DNA of 64,000 bases. It comes from Flavisolibacter longurius (GTDB taxonomy: Bacteria; Bacteroidota; Bacteroidia; Chitinophagales; Chitinophagaceae). The notes under the pieces were generated by a model. That model was given only the letters and a program-made list of their open reading frames with translations, was not told the origin of the DNA and did no database searches. The stretch lies in assembly GCA_014163555.1 (NCBI GenBank), contig JACJGO010000001.1, positions 310,001-374,000 of the forward strand. The letters are read 5' to 3'. Each line of letters begins with the position of its first letter. Positions within the stretch are counted from its first letter, which is position 1. The position numbers and the translations under genes are program-made. Shown here piece after piece: positions 8,278 to 15,743 of this stretch.

Positions 8278-9417
8278 TTAATACCGGGCAAAATAACCCC
8301 GCAGCCGTCCCGAAAGATCCAACTGGATTTGCCGGTACAACTCACCCATAATTTCAGCTTCGGAAGGCACCCTGCCGGTAGGCGCTTTATTGACCAGGGC
8401 TTTGTCGCTATCGCTTAGAGCCCGTTCGTCGCCGGTGTAGCTGACAAACTCCATCTGCCAGCGGTGCTGCCCGGTAAACCGGTCGTTCCATACAATTCTT
8501 CCATTGATATCCCGGATGGTCATGTACAGATCTCCTTCAGAAAGAAGGGTGCGGCGGGTAGTTGTGATCCTTGCTTTCACGGTGGCATATTGCTTTATAA
8601 CCGAATCGGGTTTATACACGGTTTCCTTAACCACTACCTGTTTGCTGACATCGCGGCTGGTGCTGTTATCAACCGGGCGGCCAATCATCAGGCGACCCAG
8701 GTTCATTTCCAACACCTGGTCGGGTTCCAGGTCTTTGCTGCGCAGGTCCCATTCCGAATAAAAACGGATAAAATTATCGTGGATGTTGTTTGCCAGCGTC
8801 CGCATAACGTCGTTTTGAAACTGCTGCAACTGCATATTGCTATGATAGCTGTAATTACCGTAGTTCTGAATGGGCACTACCAAAATTTTGGTTAAGGCAG
8901 CATTGTACGCATCGTCCCGCTTCTTTTTGATTTCGCTGCTGTTCACATACCGGAGTGCCTGCCCATAAGCATTGAAGGCTTCGCGGAAAGCCCGCTTGGT
9001 GCCTTCGTCCATATAACGGTCTGCATTGGCAAGGTGAACTTCTGCCGCTTTGTTGCGATAGGTTTCTACATAATCGGAATAGTTAACCGGCCGGATGGCG
9101 CTGGATGCGGAAGGTGATTGCTGGATGGTCTCGTAAATATCCTGTAGTTGGTTGTACTCCTGTAAAATAGCCTCAAAACGGTTTTCGCTGGCGCTGGAAG
9201 AAAGGCTCCGGATCCTGCTTTCGTGTTGGGCTACCGCAAAGGAGTATGCGCTTTTTACAAGGTCGCGGGTGTCGGCGTCGGAAGGATCTTTCTGCAGTTT
9301 TTTTATGCCCAGCTCAATGGCATCGGCATAGTCGCCCTGGTTGTATGCTTTGCTGACCGATTTGCAGCCGGCAAGAAAAAATGCAGAAGCAAACAGAAAG
9401 GAGTAGAATTTAGTCAT
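8278..9417 (-). CDS. lipoprotein of unknown function with helical repeats
   Basis: 379 residues. The lipoprotein signal has its lipobox LAGC with Cys18 as the lipidated residue. Residues about 20-190 are helical with TPR-like spacing (SKAYNQGDYADAIELGIKKL, then KRAFREAFNAYGQALRYV). The C-terminal half looks mixed alpha/beta (LVVPIQNYGNYSYHSNMQL, then VKARITTTRRTLLSEGDLYM). I recognise it as a recurrent Bacteroidota hypothetical but can assign no function. Location is probably the periplasmic face of the outer membrane. About 300 nt of non-coding DNA separate it from the upstream FKBP gene, so it probably has its own promoter. Confidence 0.8.
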   Translation of the reverse strand: MTKFYSFLFASAFFLAGCKSVSKAYNQGDYADAIELGIKKLQKDPSDADTRDLVKSAYSFAVAQHESRIRSLSSSASENRFEAILQEYNQLQDIYETIQQSPSASSAIRPVNYSDYVETYRNKAAEVHLANADRYMDEGTKRAFREAFNAYGQALRYVNSSEIKKKRDDAYNAALTKILVVPIQNYGNYSYHSNMQLQQFQNDVMRTLANNIHDNFIRFYSEWDLRSKDLEPDQVLEMNLGRLMIGRPVDNSTSRDVSKQVVVKETVYKPDSVIKQYATVKARITTTRRTLLSEGDLYMTIRDINGRIVWNDRFTGQHRWQMEFVSYTGDERALSDSDKALVNKAPTGRVPSEAEIMGELYRQIQLDLSGRLRGYFARY

Positions 9418-9722
9418 GGTATAGGCTTTTCATGTTAAATGCAAAACAGCACCCAAATGTTACAAGAGATTTGTTATTTCTGCATTCGTTAACAAGAGTA
9501 CAAACGATTGGAGAAGAATGCAAGTTAAGGGTGTATTGAAAGCAGAATTTTGTACCTGAAACCGGAAAGGTGAAGGGTGAATTGCTCTGGAGAAATAAAC
9601 CTATCCCATGCAAAAAGCTGCAACTTCTTTACGGAGGAAAGCCATCAAAATAACTTGGCGGCATTTATCCAAAATGAAAAAAGCCAGTCAATGACCGGCT
9701 TTTAAGAAAATATTTTTCGTAT
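9418..9722. other. 305-bp intergenic gap
   Basis: Between the lipoprotein gene and the FKBP gene, both on the minus strand. It contains the FKBP terminator (9678-9703) and presumably the lipoprotein promoter. The only open frame here (67 codons, minus) has no protein-like features and is not called. Confidence 0.5.
9678..9703 (-). terminator. intrinsic terminator after the FKBP gene
   Basis: Stem AAAAGCCAGTC / GACCGGCTTTT with one mismatch and a short loop. The U-run is read from the minus strand, 20 nt past the stop at 9723. Confidence 0.65.
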
Positions 9723-10433
9723 TTAAATCGAAGGTTTCACCTTCAGCAGTTCCACTTCGAATACCAGCGTGGCACCACCCGGAATGGGACCATTGCCGTT
9801 CAGCCCATACGCCAGGTTATACGGAATATAAAATTTGTATTTGGAGCCGACTGACATAAGCTGCAATCCTTCTGTCCAACCCTTGATTACCTGATTCAGC
9901 TTAAACTCAACGGGCTGGCCCCTTTTGATGGAGTTATCAAATTCGGTTCCGTTCAGCAGTGTGCCCACATAATTTACCAGTACCGTATCAAACGCTTTTG
10001 GCTTTGCACCGCTGCCTTCTTTCAGCACTTCGTACTGAATACCGGAAGCCGTTGCTTTTACACCCGCCTTGGATTTATTTTTTTCCATGAAACGCTTTCC
10101 ATCCTGGATGGTGGTACGCAAGTCGGGGTTCACAAAAAACATGATGGTTTCATTGGCTTCTTCTTCAGAAAAAACCGGTGGCTTTCCGGCCTGCACGTCG
10201 TTTATTGCCTGGGCAATCAGCGATGTATTGAGATTTTTAAAACCCTGTTGTTTGTAAAAATTAGCCACACTCAAACCCAGGGCATAGGAAGCAGAGTCCG
10301 TGATATTTTTCAGTGAACGGGTTGTTGTGGAAGCAGTAGCACGAACCGGTGTTTTTTTAGCTACAGGCTTTTTCTTCTGCGCCTGTACAGTAAGCGAAAA
10401 AAGCACCAGGGTACTAAGAACAATTTTTTTCAT
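9723..10433 (-). CDS. exported FKBP-type peptidyl-prolyl cis-trans isomerase (FkpA/Mip-like)
   Basis: 236 residues. A signal peptide (IVLSTLVLFSLTVQAQ) precedes a Lys/Thr/Ala-rich stretch and an alpha-helical FKBP N-terminal dimerisation domain (SASYALGLSVANFYKQQGF, about residues 47-130). The FKBP catalytic domain occupies about 135-236 (FDTVLVNYVGTLLNGTEFDN, VIKGWTEGLQLMSVGSKY, IPYNLAYG). It is probably a periplasmic folding catalyst for envelope proteins. A perfect TATTTTTG -7 box ends 19 nt upstream of the ATG. Confidence 0.92.
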   Translation of the reverse strand: MKKIVLSTLVLFSLTVQAQKKKPVAKKTPVRATASTTTRSLKNITDSASYALGLSVANFYKQQGFKNLNTSLIAQAINDVQAGKPPVFSEEEANETIMFFVNPDLRTTIQDGKRFMEKNKSKAGVKATASGIQYEVLKEGSGAKPKAFDTVLVNYVGTLLNGTEFDNSIKRGQPVEFKLNQVIKGWTEGLQLMSVGSKYKFYIPYNLAYGLNGNGPIPGGATLVFEVELLKVKPSI

Positions 10434-10451
10434 GTTTAGCGATTAAGGCAT

Positions 10452-10459
10452 CAAAAATA
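10452..10459 (-). promoter_or_regulatory. putative -7 promoter box (TATTTTTG) for the FKBP gene
   Basis: Perfect TAnnTTTG on the minus strand. The predicted start of transcription is about 12 nt before the ATG at 10433, a leader length similar to kdtA here. Confidence 0.45.
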
Positions 10460-10496
10460 GGCGAAGCAGTTGTAAAGGTTATTTTAATTTCGGCGC

Positions 10497-11693
10497 ATGC
10501 TACAGGCCTCGGCACAATTGTATAAAAACGCATATACCGGTATTCCTAAACCGGTGTGGTGGCTTGCCGTAGTGATGTTTGTGAACCGCAGCGGCACGAT
10601 GGTCATTCCCTTTCTCACCGTTTACCTGACAGGCAAGGGATATTCGCTAAAGGATGCCGGCCTGGTAATGGGTGCCTTTGGCCTGGGCTCAATTGTAGGC
10701 GGCTATCTCGGCGGACGGCTTACGGATCGCTTTGGCCATTTTTATGTGCAGTTTGGCAGCTTGTTTTTAAATGGCGCCCTGTTTATTGTATTGGGGCAAA
10801 TGCAAACGCTGGTGCAGTATGCGGTTTGCATATTCTTATTGAGCTCACTGGGCGAAGCGTTCCGGCCGGCCAATGCGGCCGCCATTGCCCGATACAGTAA
10901 CGAAACCAACCGCATTCGCTGTTATGCGCTAAACCGGCTGGCTATCAACCTTGGCTGGTCTATCGGGCCTGCCGTGGGCGGCGTTCTGGCCAGTGTTGAT
11001 TATAACTACCTGTTCTGGGCCGACGGGCTGACCTGCATGGCGTCTTCTTTCCTCCTGTTTGCGGGTCTATCGCCAAAAATGCAGGCAAGGATTAAAAAGC
11101 AATCCTCTTCGGGGCCATTACAATCTGTATCTGCTTACCGGGACCGGCCTTTTTTGTTGGGCATGTTCTATCTTTTTTTGGTAAGTCTTGCGTTTTTCCA
11201 GTTGTTCAGTGTCATTCCTGCGTATTATAAAACAGAGCTTCACCTGAACGAAGCCACAATCGGCTGGATGCTTGCCATGAACGGCCTGCTGATTGCCTCC
11301 ATAGAAATGGTGCTGGTGTATAAACTGGAAAACAGAAGAAACTCTTTGCTTTACATCACAACCGGTGCTATGCTGATGGGTCTCTCCTTTCTTTTCCTGG
11401 AACTGGGACAGACGGCAACAATTGCTGTCCTCAGCATGATCATTGTAACCTTTGGCGAAATGTTCCTGTTTCCTTTTATGAACAATTTTTGGGTAAAGCG
11501 CAGCACGGAAAGCAACCGGGGAGAATATGCGGCGCTTTATACCATGTCATTTGCAGCAGCAACCGTGCTGGCGCCTACCCTTGCCACCCAGTTGGCGGCC
11601 TGGCAGGGATTTTCAGTATTGTGGCTCGTTAACTTTCTGGTTTGCGCTTTGGCAGCCACCGGATTTTATTTTTTGAAAAAAAGTTTTGCATGA
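10497..11693 (+). CDS. major facilitator superfamily transporter
   Basis: 398 residues with about 12 hydrophobic segments. The MFS loop 2-3 signature is clear (GGYLGGRLTDRFGHF, about residues 67-81), as is a motif-C-like region after it (NLGWSIGPAVGGVLAS). The sequence resembles drug:H+ antiporter-type MFS proteins, but no substrate can be inferred. The stop overlaps the ATG of the thioesterase gene by 4 bp, so the pair is translationally coupled and may act on one compound, such as an acyl or aromatic acid. Confidence 0.88.
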   Translation: MLQASAQLYKNAYTGIPKPVWWLAVVMFVNRSGTMVIPFLTVYLTGKGYSLKDAGLVMGAFGLGSIVGGYLGGRLTDRFGHFYVQFGSLFLNGALFIVLGQMQTLVQYAVCIFLLSSLGEAFRPANAAAIARYSNETNRIRCYALNRLAINLGWSIGPAVGGVLASVDYNYLFWADGLTCMASSFLLFAGLSPKMQARIKKQSSSGPLQSVSAYRDRPFLLGMFYLFLVSLAFFQLFSVIPAYYKTELHLNEATIGWMLAMNGLLIASIEMVLVYKLENRRNSLLYITTGAMLMGLSFLFLELGQTATIAVLSMIIVTFGEMFLFPFMNNFWVKRSTESNRGEYAALYTMSFAAATVLAPTLATQLAAWQGFSVLWLVNFLVCALAATGFYFLKKSFA

Positions 11694-12124
11694 ACAGCTT
11701 CAACCGGATTATTCAGATACGCTGGTCAGACCTGGACCCGAACTTTCACCTGCGCCATTCCGTTTATTATGACTGGGGCGCTTTTTGCCGCGTGGAATTT
11801 TTAAATGAACACGGCCTGACGGCTGATGTGATGATGCAGTTGCAGTTTGGACCCATTCTCTTCCGTGAGGAATGTATTTTCAGAAGGGAGATCAAAAGCG
11901 GCGATGATGTTACGATCAACCTGCAGGTGACCAAATCAAGAAAAGACTATTCCCGCTGGAGCATCCGCCACCAGATCCTGAAAGAGGACGGCATTTTGTG
12001 TGCCGAGCTGAATGTGGATGGTGCGTGGATGAATCTTGCCCAGCGCAAACTCATGTCACCGCCAGATAAAGTGCACGAAGTATTTGAAAAAATGCCTAAG
12101 GCAGAAGGGTTTGTTTGGCAGTAG
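11690..12124 (+). CDS. acyl-CoA thioesterase-like hotdog protein (4HBT family)
   Basis: 144 residues, the size of a single-hotdog thioesterase. The N-terminus IQIRWSDLDPNFHLRHSVYY is the 4HBT active-site pattern: WSDLDPNFH carries the catalytic Asp, with YDWG and RVEF following. Cytosolic hydrolysis of an acyl-CoA is likely and the chain type is unknown. The ATG at 11690 overlaps the MFS stop (ATGA). A frame extending to 11642 lies inside the MFS gene and is not used. The gene converges on the exonuclease gene, with a heptad-repeat element in the 62-bp gap. Confidence 0.85.
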   Translation: MNSFNRIIQIRWSDLDPNFHLRHSVYYDWGAFCRVEFLNEHGLTADVMMQLQFGPILFREECIFRREIKSGDDVTINLQVTKSRKDYSRWSIRHQILKEDGILCAELNVDGAWMNLAQRKLMSPPDKVHEVFEKMPKAEGFVWQ

Positions 12125-12126
12125 GA

Positions 12127-12180
12127 ATGGTGAGAGTGAGTTTAGCGGAGAGACTTTACTTACTATTCACCACTCACTAT
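12127..12180. repeat. heptad-repeat inverted element A (TGGTGAG family)
   Basis: Arm 1 (12127-12140) and arm 2 (12163-12180) are roughly reverse complements. Arm 2 reads CTATTCA CCACTCA CTAT, period seven. It lies between two convergent genes. It is the same sequence family as element D at 25.3 kb. Confidence 0.55.
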
Positions 12181-12186
12181 ATAAGA

Positions 12187-13554
12187 TTACTCAATCACCT
12201 TTATCTGATCAGGATTGCTCGTTGCAAAAGACCGAAGCAGCATGCGAATGGTACTGTTGTCTTTGTACGGTGTGATGTATTCCGCAATGGCTTTTTGCGT
12301 GATGGTTTCAAAATTTTTTGGCAGGTAGCCCATACCAAAAAAGGCACCCTGCACCACCATAATGCAGGAAACTTCATCTTCGGTCAGGCCTTTATCCAAA
12401 ACAATATAGGAAGGCCGTGTTGTAAGGGATGCGATCGCCTGCAACACCCGGTCGTTGTAGGCGGTAGGCGCTTCTTTTTTCTCGCAGGCACCATGGCAAT
12501 GCTCTTCGGTGATACCCACACACGTATCGGTGCTGGTTTGCATAAAACACAGTTTAGGACAAAGCGAAAACTCCTTCATCAGCTTTCGCATCACGCCATG
12601 GCCATCCACTTTGTAATGAAAGGTGTAAATAGGCGTTGAGTGCTTGCGTTTTTTTTCGATGGCGAGGCGCATGTAGCCATTCTGGTCTTCATACACAAAA
12701 ATGCCGTACAGTTCCTCCGGCTTTTTTTGGGCTACGTTAAACTGCGGCCACAGGCGCTTGATCTCCGTGCTTTCCAGGATAGCCGCCATAAGTTCCGTAG
12801 CGGTTTGCTGAAAGGAGATGCCGTACATGTGCCGTACAAAATTTTGTTTCTGCCGGCCATCGGAATTATTGCTGAAATGCGAGTTGACCCGCTGGCGAAT
12901 GTTCTTCGCCTTTCCTACATAAATCACCTTTCCTTTCTGATCGTGGAAATAATACACACCCGGGGTTCCGGGCAGAGCATCAAAATGAGCCTTGGGAACA
13001 TTGGGTGGAAGGATAGCCTCTTTGGAGGAGCGGTTCAAACTGGCCTGGATGGCGCCTTTACTGTCACTCTCCAAAAGTTTTTTAAAAAGCGTAACCGTTG
13101 CTTCCGCATCACCGCCGGCCCTGTGCCGGTTTTCAAGAGGGATGCCCAGCGAATGGCAAAGATTGCCCAAACTGTACGAAGGAAAGCCCGGGAAGATTTG
13201 TCTGGACAACCGCACCGTGCACAGTTTTTTCGCATTAAACGTATAGCCAAAATAATCAAGATTACTCTTGACAAATGAATAATCAAAGTTGACATTGTGC
13301 GCCACGAAAATATTTCCCTGCAGGATGGTGAAGATCTTTTCGGCAATGTCTTCAAACCGCGGCGCCTCCACTACCATTTCGTTGGTGATGCCGGTAAAAG
13401 CCTGGATATAACGGGGAATCACCTGGCCGGGATTGACCAGGGACTCAAATTGTTCGATTACCTTTTCGCCATCAAAAATCTGGATGGAAATTTCGATAAT
13501 GCCGTTTGCGGAAGCATAACCACCTGTCGTCTCAATATCTACAATCGCGTACAT
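12187..13554 (-). CDS. DEDDh 3'-5' exonuclease fused to a GIY-YIG (UvrC/Cho-like) nuclease
   Basis: 455 residues. Residues 1-165 form a DnaQ/PolC-type exonuclease: Asp6 and Glu8 in IVDIETTGG, FVAHNVNFDYSF, and HRAGGDAEAT with the general-base His and last Asp. Residues about 198-280 form a GIY-YIG domain (GVYYFHDQKGKVIYVGKAK, then RQRVNSHF) as in the N-terminus of UvrC. The remainder has a Cys-bearing region (CFMQTSTDTCVGITEEHCHG) as in Cho-like proteins. Such fusions are known in several phyla and are presumed to act in DNA repair. The ATG at 13554 (MYAIVDIETTG) was chosen over one at 13569 because the exonuclease fold starts there. Confidence 0.9.
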   Translation of the reverse strand: MYAIVDIETTGGYASANGIIEISIQIFDGEKVIEQFESLVNPGQVIPRYIQAFTGITNEMVVEAPRFEDIAEKIFTILQGNIFVAHNVNFDYSFVKSNLDYFGYTFNAKKLCTVRLSRQIFPGFPSYSLGNLCHSLGIPLENRHRAGGDAEATVTLFKKLLESDSKGAIQASLNRSSKEAILPPNVPKAHFDALPGTPGVYYFHDQKGKVIYVGKAKNIRQRVNSHFSNNSDGRQKQNFVRHMYGISFQQTATELMAAILESTEIKRLWPQFNVAQKKPEELYGIFVYEDQNGYMRLAIEKKRKHSTPIYTFHYKVDGHGVMRKLMKEFSLCPKLCFMQTSTDTCVGITEEHCHGACEKKEAPTAYNDRVLQAIASLTTRPSYIVLDKGLTEDEVSCIMVVQGAFFGMGYLPKNFETITQKAIAEYITPYKDNSTIRMLLRSFATSNPDQIKVIE

Positions 13555-13562
13555 CCCTAAAC

Positions 13563-13662
13563 AGTTCAAAGTTTACCGTTCAAAGTTTACCGTTAACAGC
13601 CGGATGGTTAGGTCCTTTTCAAAAGGTTTCCAACTTTGAACTGATAACTGTGAACTTTGAGC
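13563..13662. repeat. heptad-repeat inverted element B (GTTCAAA family)
   Basis: Arm 1 (13563-13599) reads GTTCAAA GTTTACC twice, then GTTAACA. Arm 2 (13631-13662) reads TTTGAAC TGATAAC TGTGAAC TTTGAGC. The arms are near reverse complements and both have period seven. It lies in the divergent gap between the exonuclease and the methyltransferase genes. Confidence 0.65.
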
Positions 13663-13699
13663 TTTTATTCGGGTCGTCGAAGTTCTAATATTTTTAGCA

Positions 13700-14653
13700 A
13701 TGAAGCAATCCTTTGACAAATTTTTAATGTTCCGCAACCGGCTAGAGAAGGTTTACAGGCATATTGGCAAGCAGGCAAAGCGGCAAGGCATCACCTGCTT
13801 CCGGTTTTATGATCACGATTTACCCGAGTTTCCATTTATCATTGAAAATTATGAAGGCCGTCTTGCCCTTTCAGAATACAAACGCCGCCATGGGCTGACC
13901 GACGAAGAGCATAACGTCTGGCTGAAGGAATGCCTGCAAATTCTTGCTGATGTTACCGGAATCCCGGTGGAACTAATTTTCACCCGGCTTCGCCAGCGCA
14001 ACGACCACCGCGAAAGCCAGTACCAGAAACTGGCAGCCGAAAAACATGAATTCGTCGTAAAGGAGGCAGGTTTGCAGTTTCTGGTCAATCTTAGCGATTA
14101 TCTCGACACCGGCCTGTTTCTGGACCACCGGCTAACCCGGCAGATGGTAAGGGAAGAAGCGGCAGGCAAACGGGTATTGAACCTGTTTTGTTATACCGGC
14201 TCGTTTTCAGTGTATGCTGCTGCCGGAGGTGCATCCGAGGTAGTATCCGTTGACCTTTCCAAAACCTACCTGGCCTGGGCCGAAAAGAATATGCAGTTGA
14301 ATTTCCCGGACTTTGCAAAGCACAGGATTGTTCATGCGGACGTGCTGCAATACCTGAAAGAAGTTCCCTCCCAGGCCTTCGACCTGATTGTTATGGACCC
14401 GCCAACGTTTAGCAACAGCAAGCGGATGGAAGACGTGCTGGATATTCAGAGGGATCATGTAAGCCTTATCAACGATTGCCTGAAAGCCTTATCACCGGAT
14501 GGCGTGCTTTACTTCAGTACCAATTCTACCCGGTTTGTGCTGGATGAAAAAAACATCCTTGAAGTTTCTCTCAAAGATATCACCAAAGCCACAACACCAT
14601 TTGATTTTGTCGGTAAGCTAAAACGGCCATGTTTTCGGATTGTAAAAAATTGA
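13700..14653 (+). CDS. class I SAM-dependent rRNA methyltransferase (RlmK-like)
   Basis: 317 residues resembling the C-terminal half of E. coli RlmKL, which makes m7G2069 in 23S rRNA. An N-terminal region with the pattern FRFYDHDLPEFPF precedes a Rossmann methyltransferase domain. Motif I is RVLNLFCYTGSFSVYAAAGG, the acidic strand is VVSVDLSKTYLAWAEKNM, and motif IV is LIVMDPPTFSNSKRM. The RlmL half is absent, as in many Bacteroidota. Exact target nucleotide is inferred from the family. Confidence 0.88.
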   Translation: MKQSFDKFLMFRNRLEKVYRHIGKQAKRQGITCFRFYDHDLPEFPFIIENYEGRLALSEYKRRHGLTDEEHNVWLKECLQILADVTGIPVELIFTRLRQRNDHRESQYQKLAAEKHEFVVKEAGLQFLVNLSDYLDTGLFLDHRLTRQMVREEAAGKRVLNLFCYTGSFSVYAAAGGASEVVSVDLSKTYLAWAEKNMQLNFPDFAKHRIVHADVLQYLKEVPSQAFDLIVMDPPTFSNSKRMEDVLDIQRDHVSLINDCLKALSPDGVLYFSTNSTRFVLDEKNILEVSLKDITKATTPFDFVGKLKRPCFRIVKN

Positions 14654-14765
14654 ACCGAAACAAGAAACTGTGTTTGCGTCCAAAAAAATCAGGAAAAATG
14701 ATGTTTGATCTATATAAACAACTATATTCATTCACATTTTTTTAACACACTGAAAACGAAAACAC

Positions 14766-15599
14766 ATGAAAAAAACACCGTTTGTACTGGGCATTGCCTG
14801 CCTGAGCCTCTTTGCCAGTTGTAAAAAAGATTATGCACCCGAAAACGCAGCCAATGAAATTACCGCAGAGGAAAAAGCCATGGTTGCTGCTGCTGGTTTT
14901 AACGGCAATTGGGCCGAAAAAACAGCTGATGGCAATTTTTTGATTGAAGGGGACATTTACTTGAGTAAGGGTCAAATTCAGGAGATGGCTGGCCAAAGTC
15001 CTTCTAACAATTTTATTGTAGCAAACGAAGAGCATTATCGTACTTACAATTTAGTGGATGTCTCCTCTGGACCAAGAGTAATCAAAGTTAAACTTGGTTC
15101 AGGTTTTCCTGCTCATTACGCAAAAGGTCTAGAACAGGCATTAGCAAGGTACAATAGCTACAATTTGAAACTTACGTTCCAAATAACAACTGGCACTGAT
15201 CAAAACATTCTGATCACAGGTGAGCCTTTAGGTACCTCTGGCGGTGGATGTATATTGGGGCGTGCAGCTGGGTTTCCTTCCAATGGAAATCCTGCACCTG
15301 GTTTTACGCTAAGCACAAGTTCATGCGCCGTTAACTATCTGAGTACAGCAGATGCAGCTGACGAAGTCATTGCACATGAAATTGGACATTGTATTGGGTT
15401 TAGACACACAGATTATAAGAGAAGAAACAGTTGTGGACCTGGTGGCGGTGAAACTGCAGGTTCGATCGGTGCAGTTCACATTCCTGGAACACCAACGAAT
15501 GTTAGTGGAAGTTATAATTCTTGGATGATGGCTTGTACCAATGACGATCCAAGGTTTGGTGACGCTGATGGCATTGCACTTGCCACGATTTATAAATAA
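14766..15599 (+). CDS. M57-type (HEIGH) zinc metallopeptidase, lipoprotein
   Basis: 277 residues with lipoprotein signal FASC, Cys19 lipidated. The zinc motif HEIGHCIGFRH spans residues 204-214 (His204, Glu205, His208, Gly211, His214), the metzincin pattern HExxHxxGxxH. SWMMACTND about 45 residues later could be the Met-turn. HEIGH fits the M57 'dual-action HEIGH' peptidases. It is probably a cell-surface or periplasmic protease. From about 14.9 kb the gene is more AT-rich than the housekeeping genes to its left. A strong terminator follows and an S8 protease gene starts 145 bp downstream. Three exported peptidases in a row suggest a shared nutritional or antagonistic role, which is inference. 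Confidence 0.85.
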   Translation: MKKTPFVLGIACLSLFASCKKDYAPENAANEITAEEKAMVAAAGFNGNWAEKTADGNFLIEGDIYLSKGQIQEMAGQSPSNNFIVANEEHYRTYNLVDVSSGPRVIKVKLGSGFPAHYAKGLEQALARYNSYNLKLTFQITTGTDQNILITGEPLGTSGGGCILGRAAGFPSNGNPAPGFTLSTSSCAVNYLSTADAADEVIAHEIGHCIGFRHTDYKRRNSCGPGGGETAGSIGAVHIPGTPTNVSGSYNSWMMACTNDDPRFGDADGIALATIYK

Positions 15600-15610
15600 A
15601 AATCTTTTGA

Positions 15611-15650
15611 ATAAAAATCCCTTCCTGCTATAGGAAGGGATTTTTATTTG
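15611..15650 (+). terminator. intrinsic terminator after the M57 peptidase gene
   Basis: Perfect 16-bp stem ATAAAAATCCCTTCCT / AGGAAGGGATTTTTAT (15611-15626 with 15632-15647), loop GCTAT, U-rich 3' side. Confidence 0.85.
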
Positions 15651-15743
15651 AATACACTTAAATAATGTAATTCTAATAAACCTTACATTTAATTCGCTGA
15701 AACGTACTTCCGGCATATTGGAACCTCAAGCATCCTATTCAGC

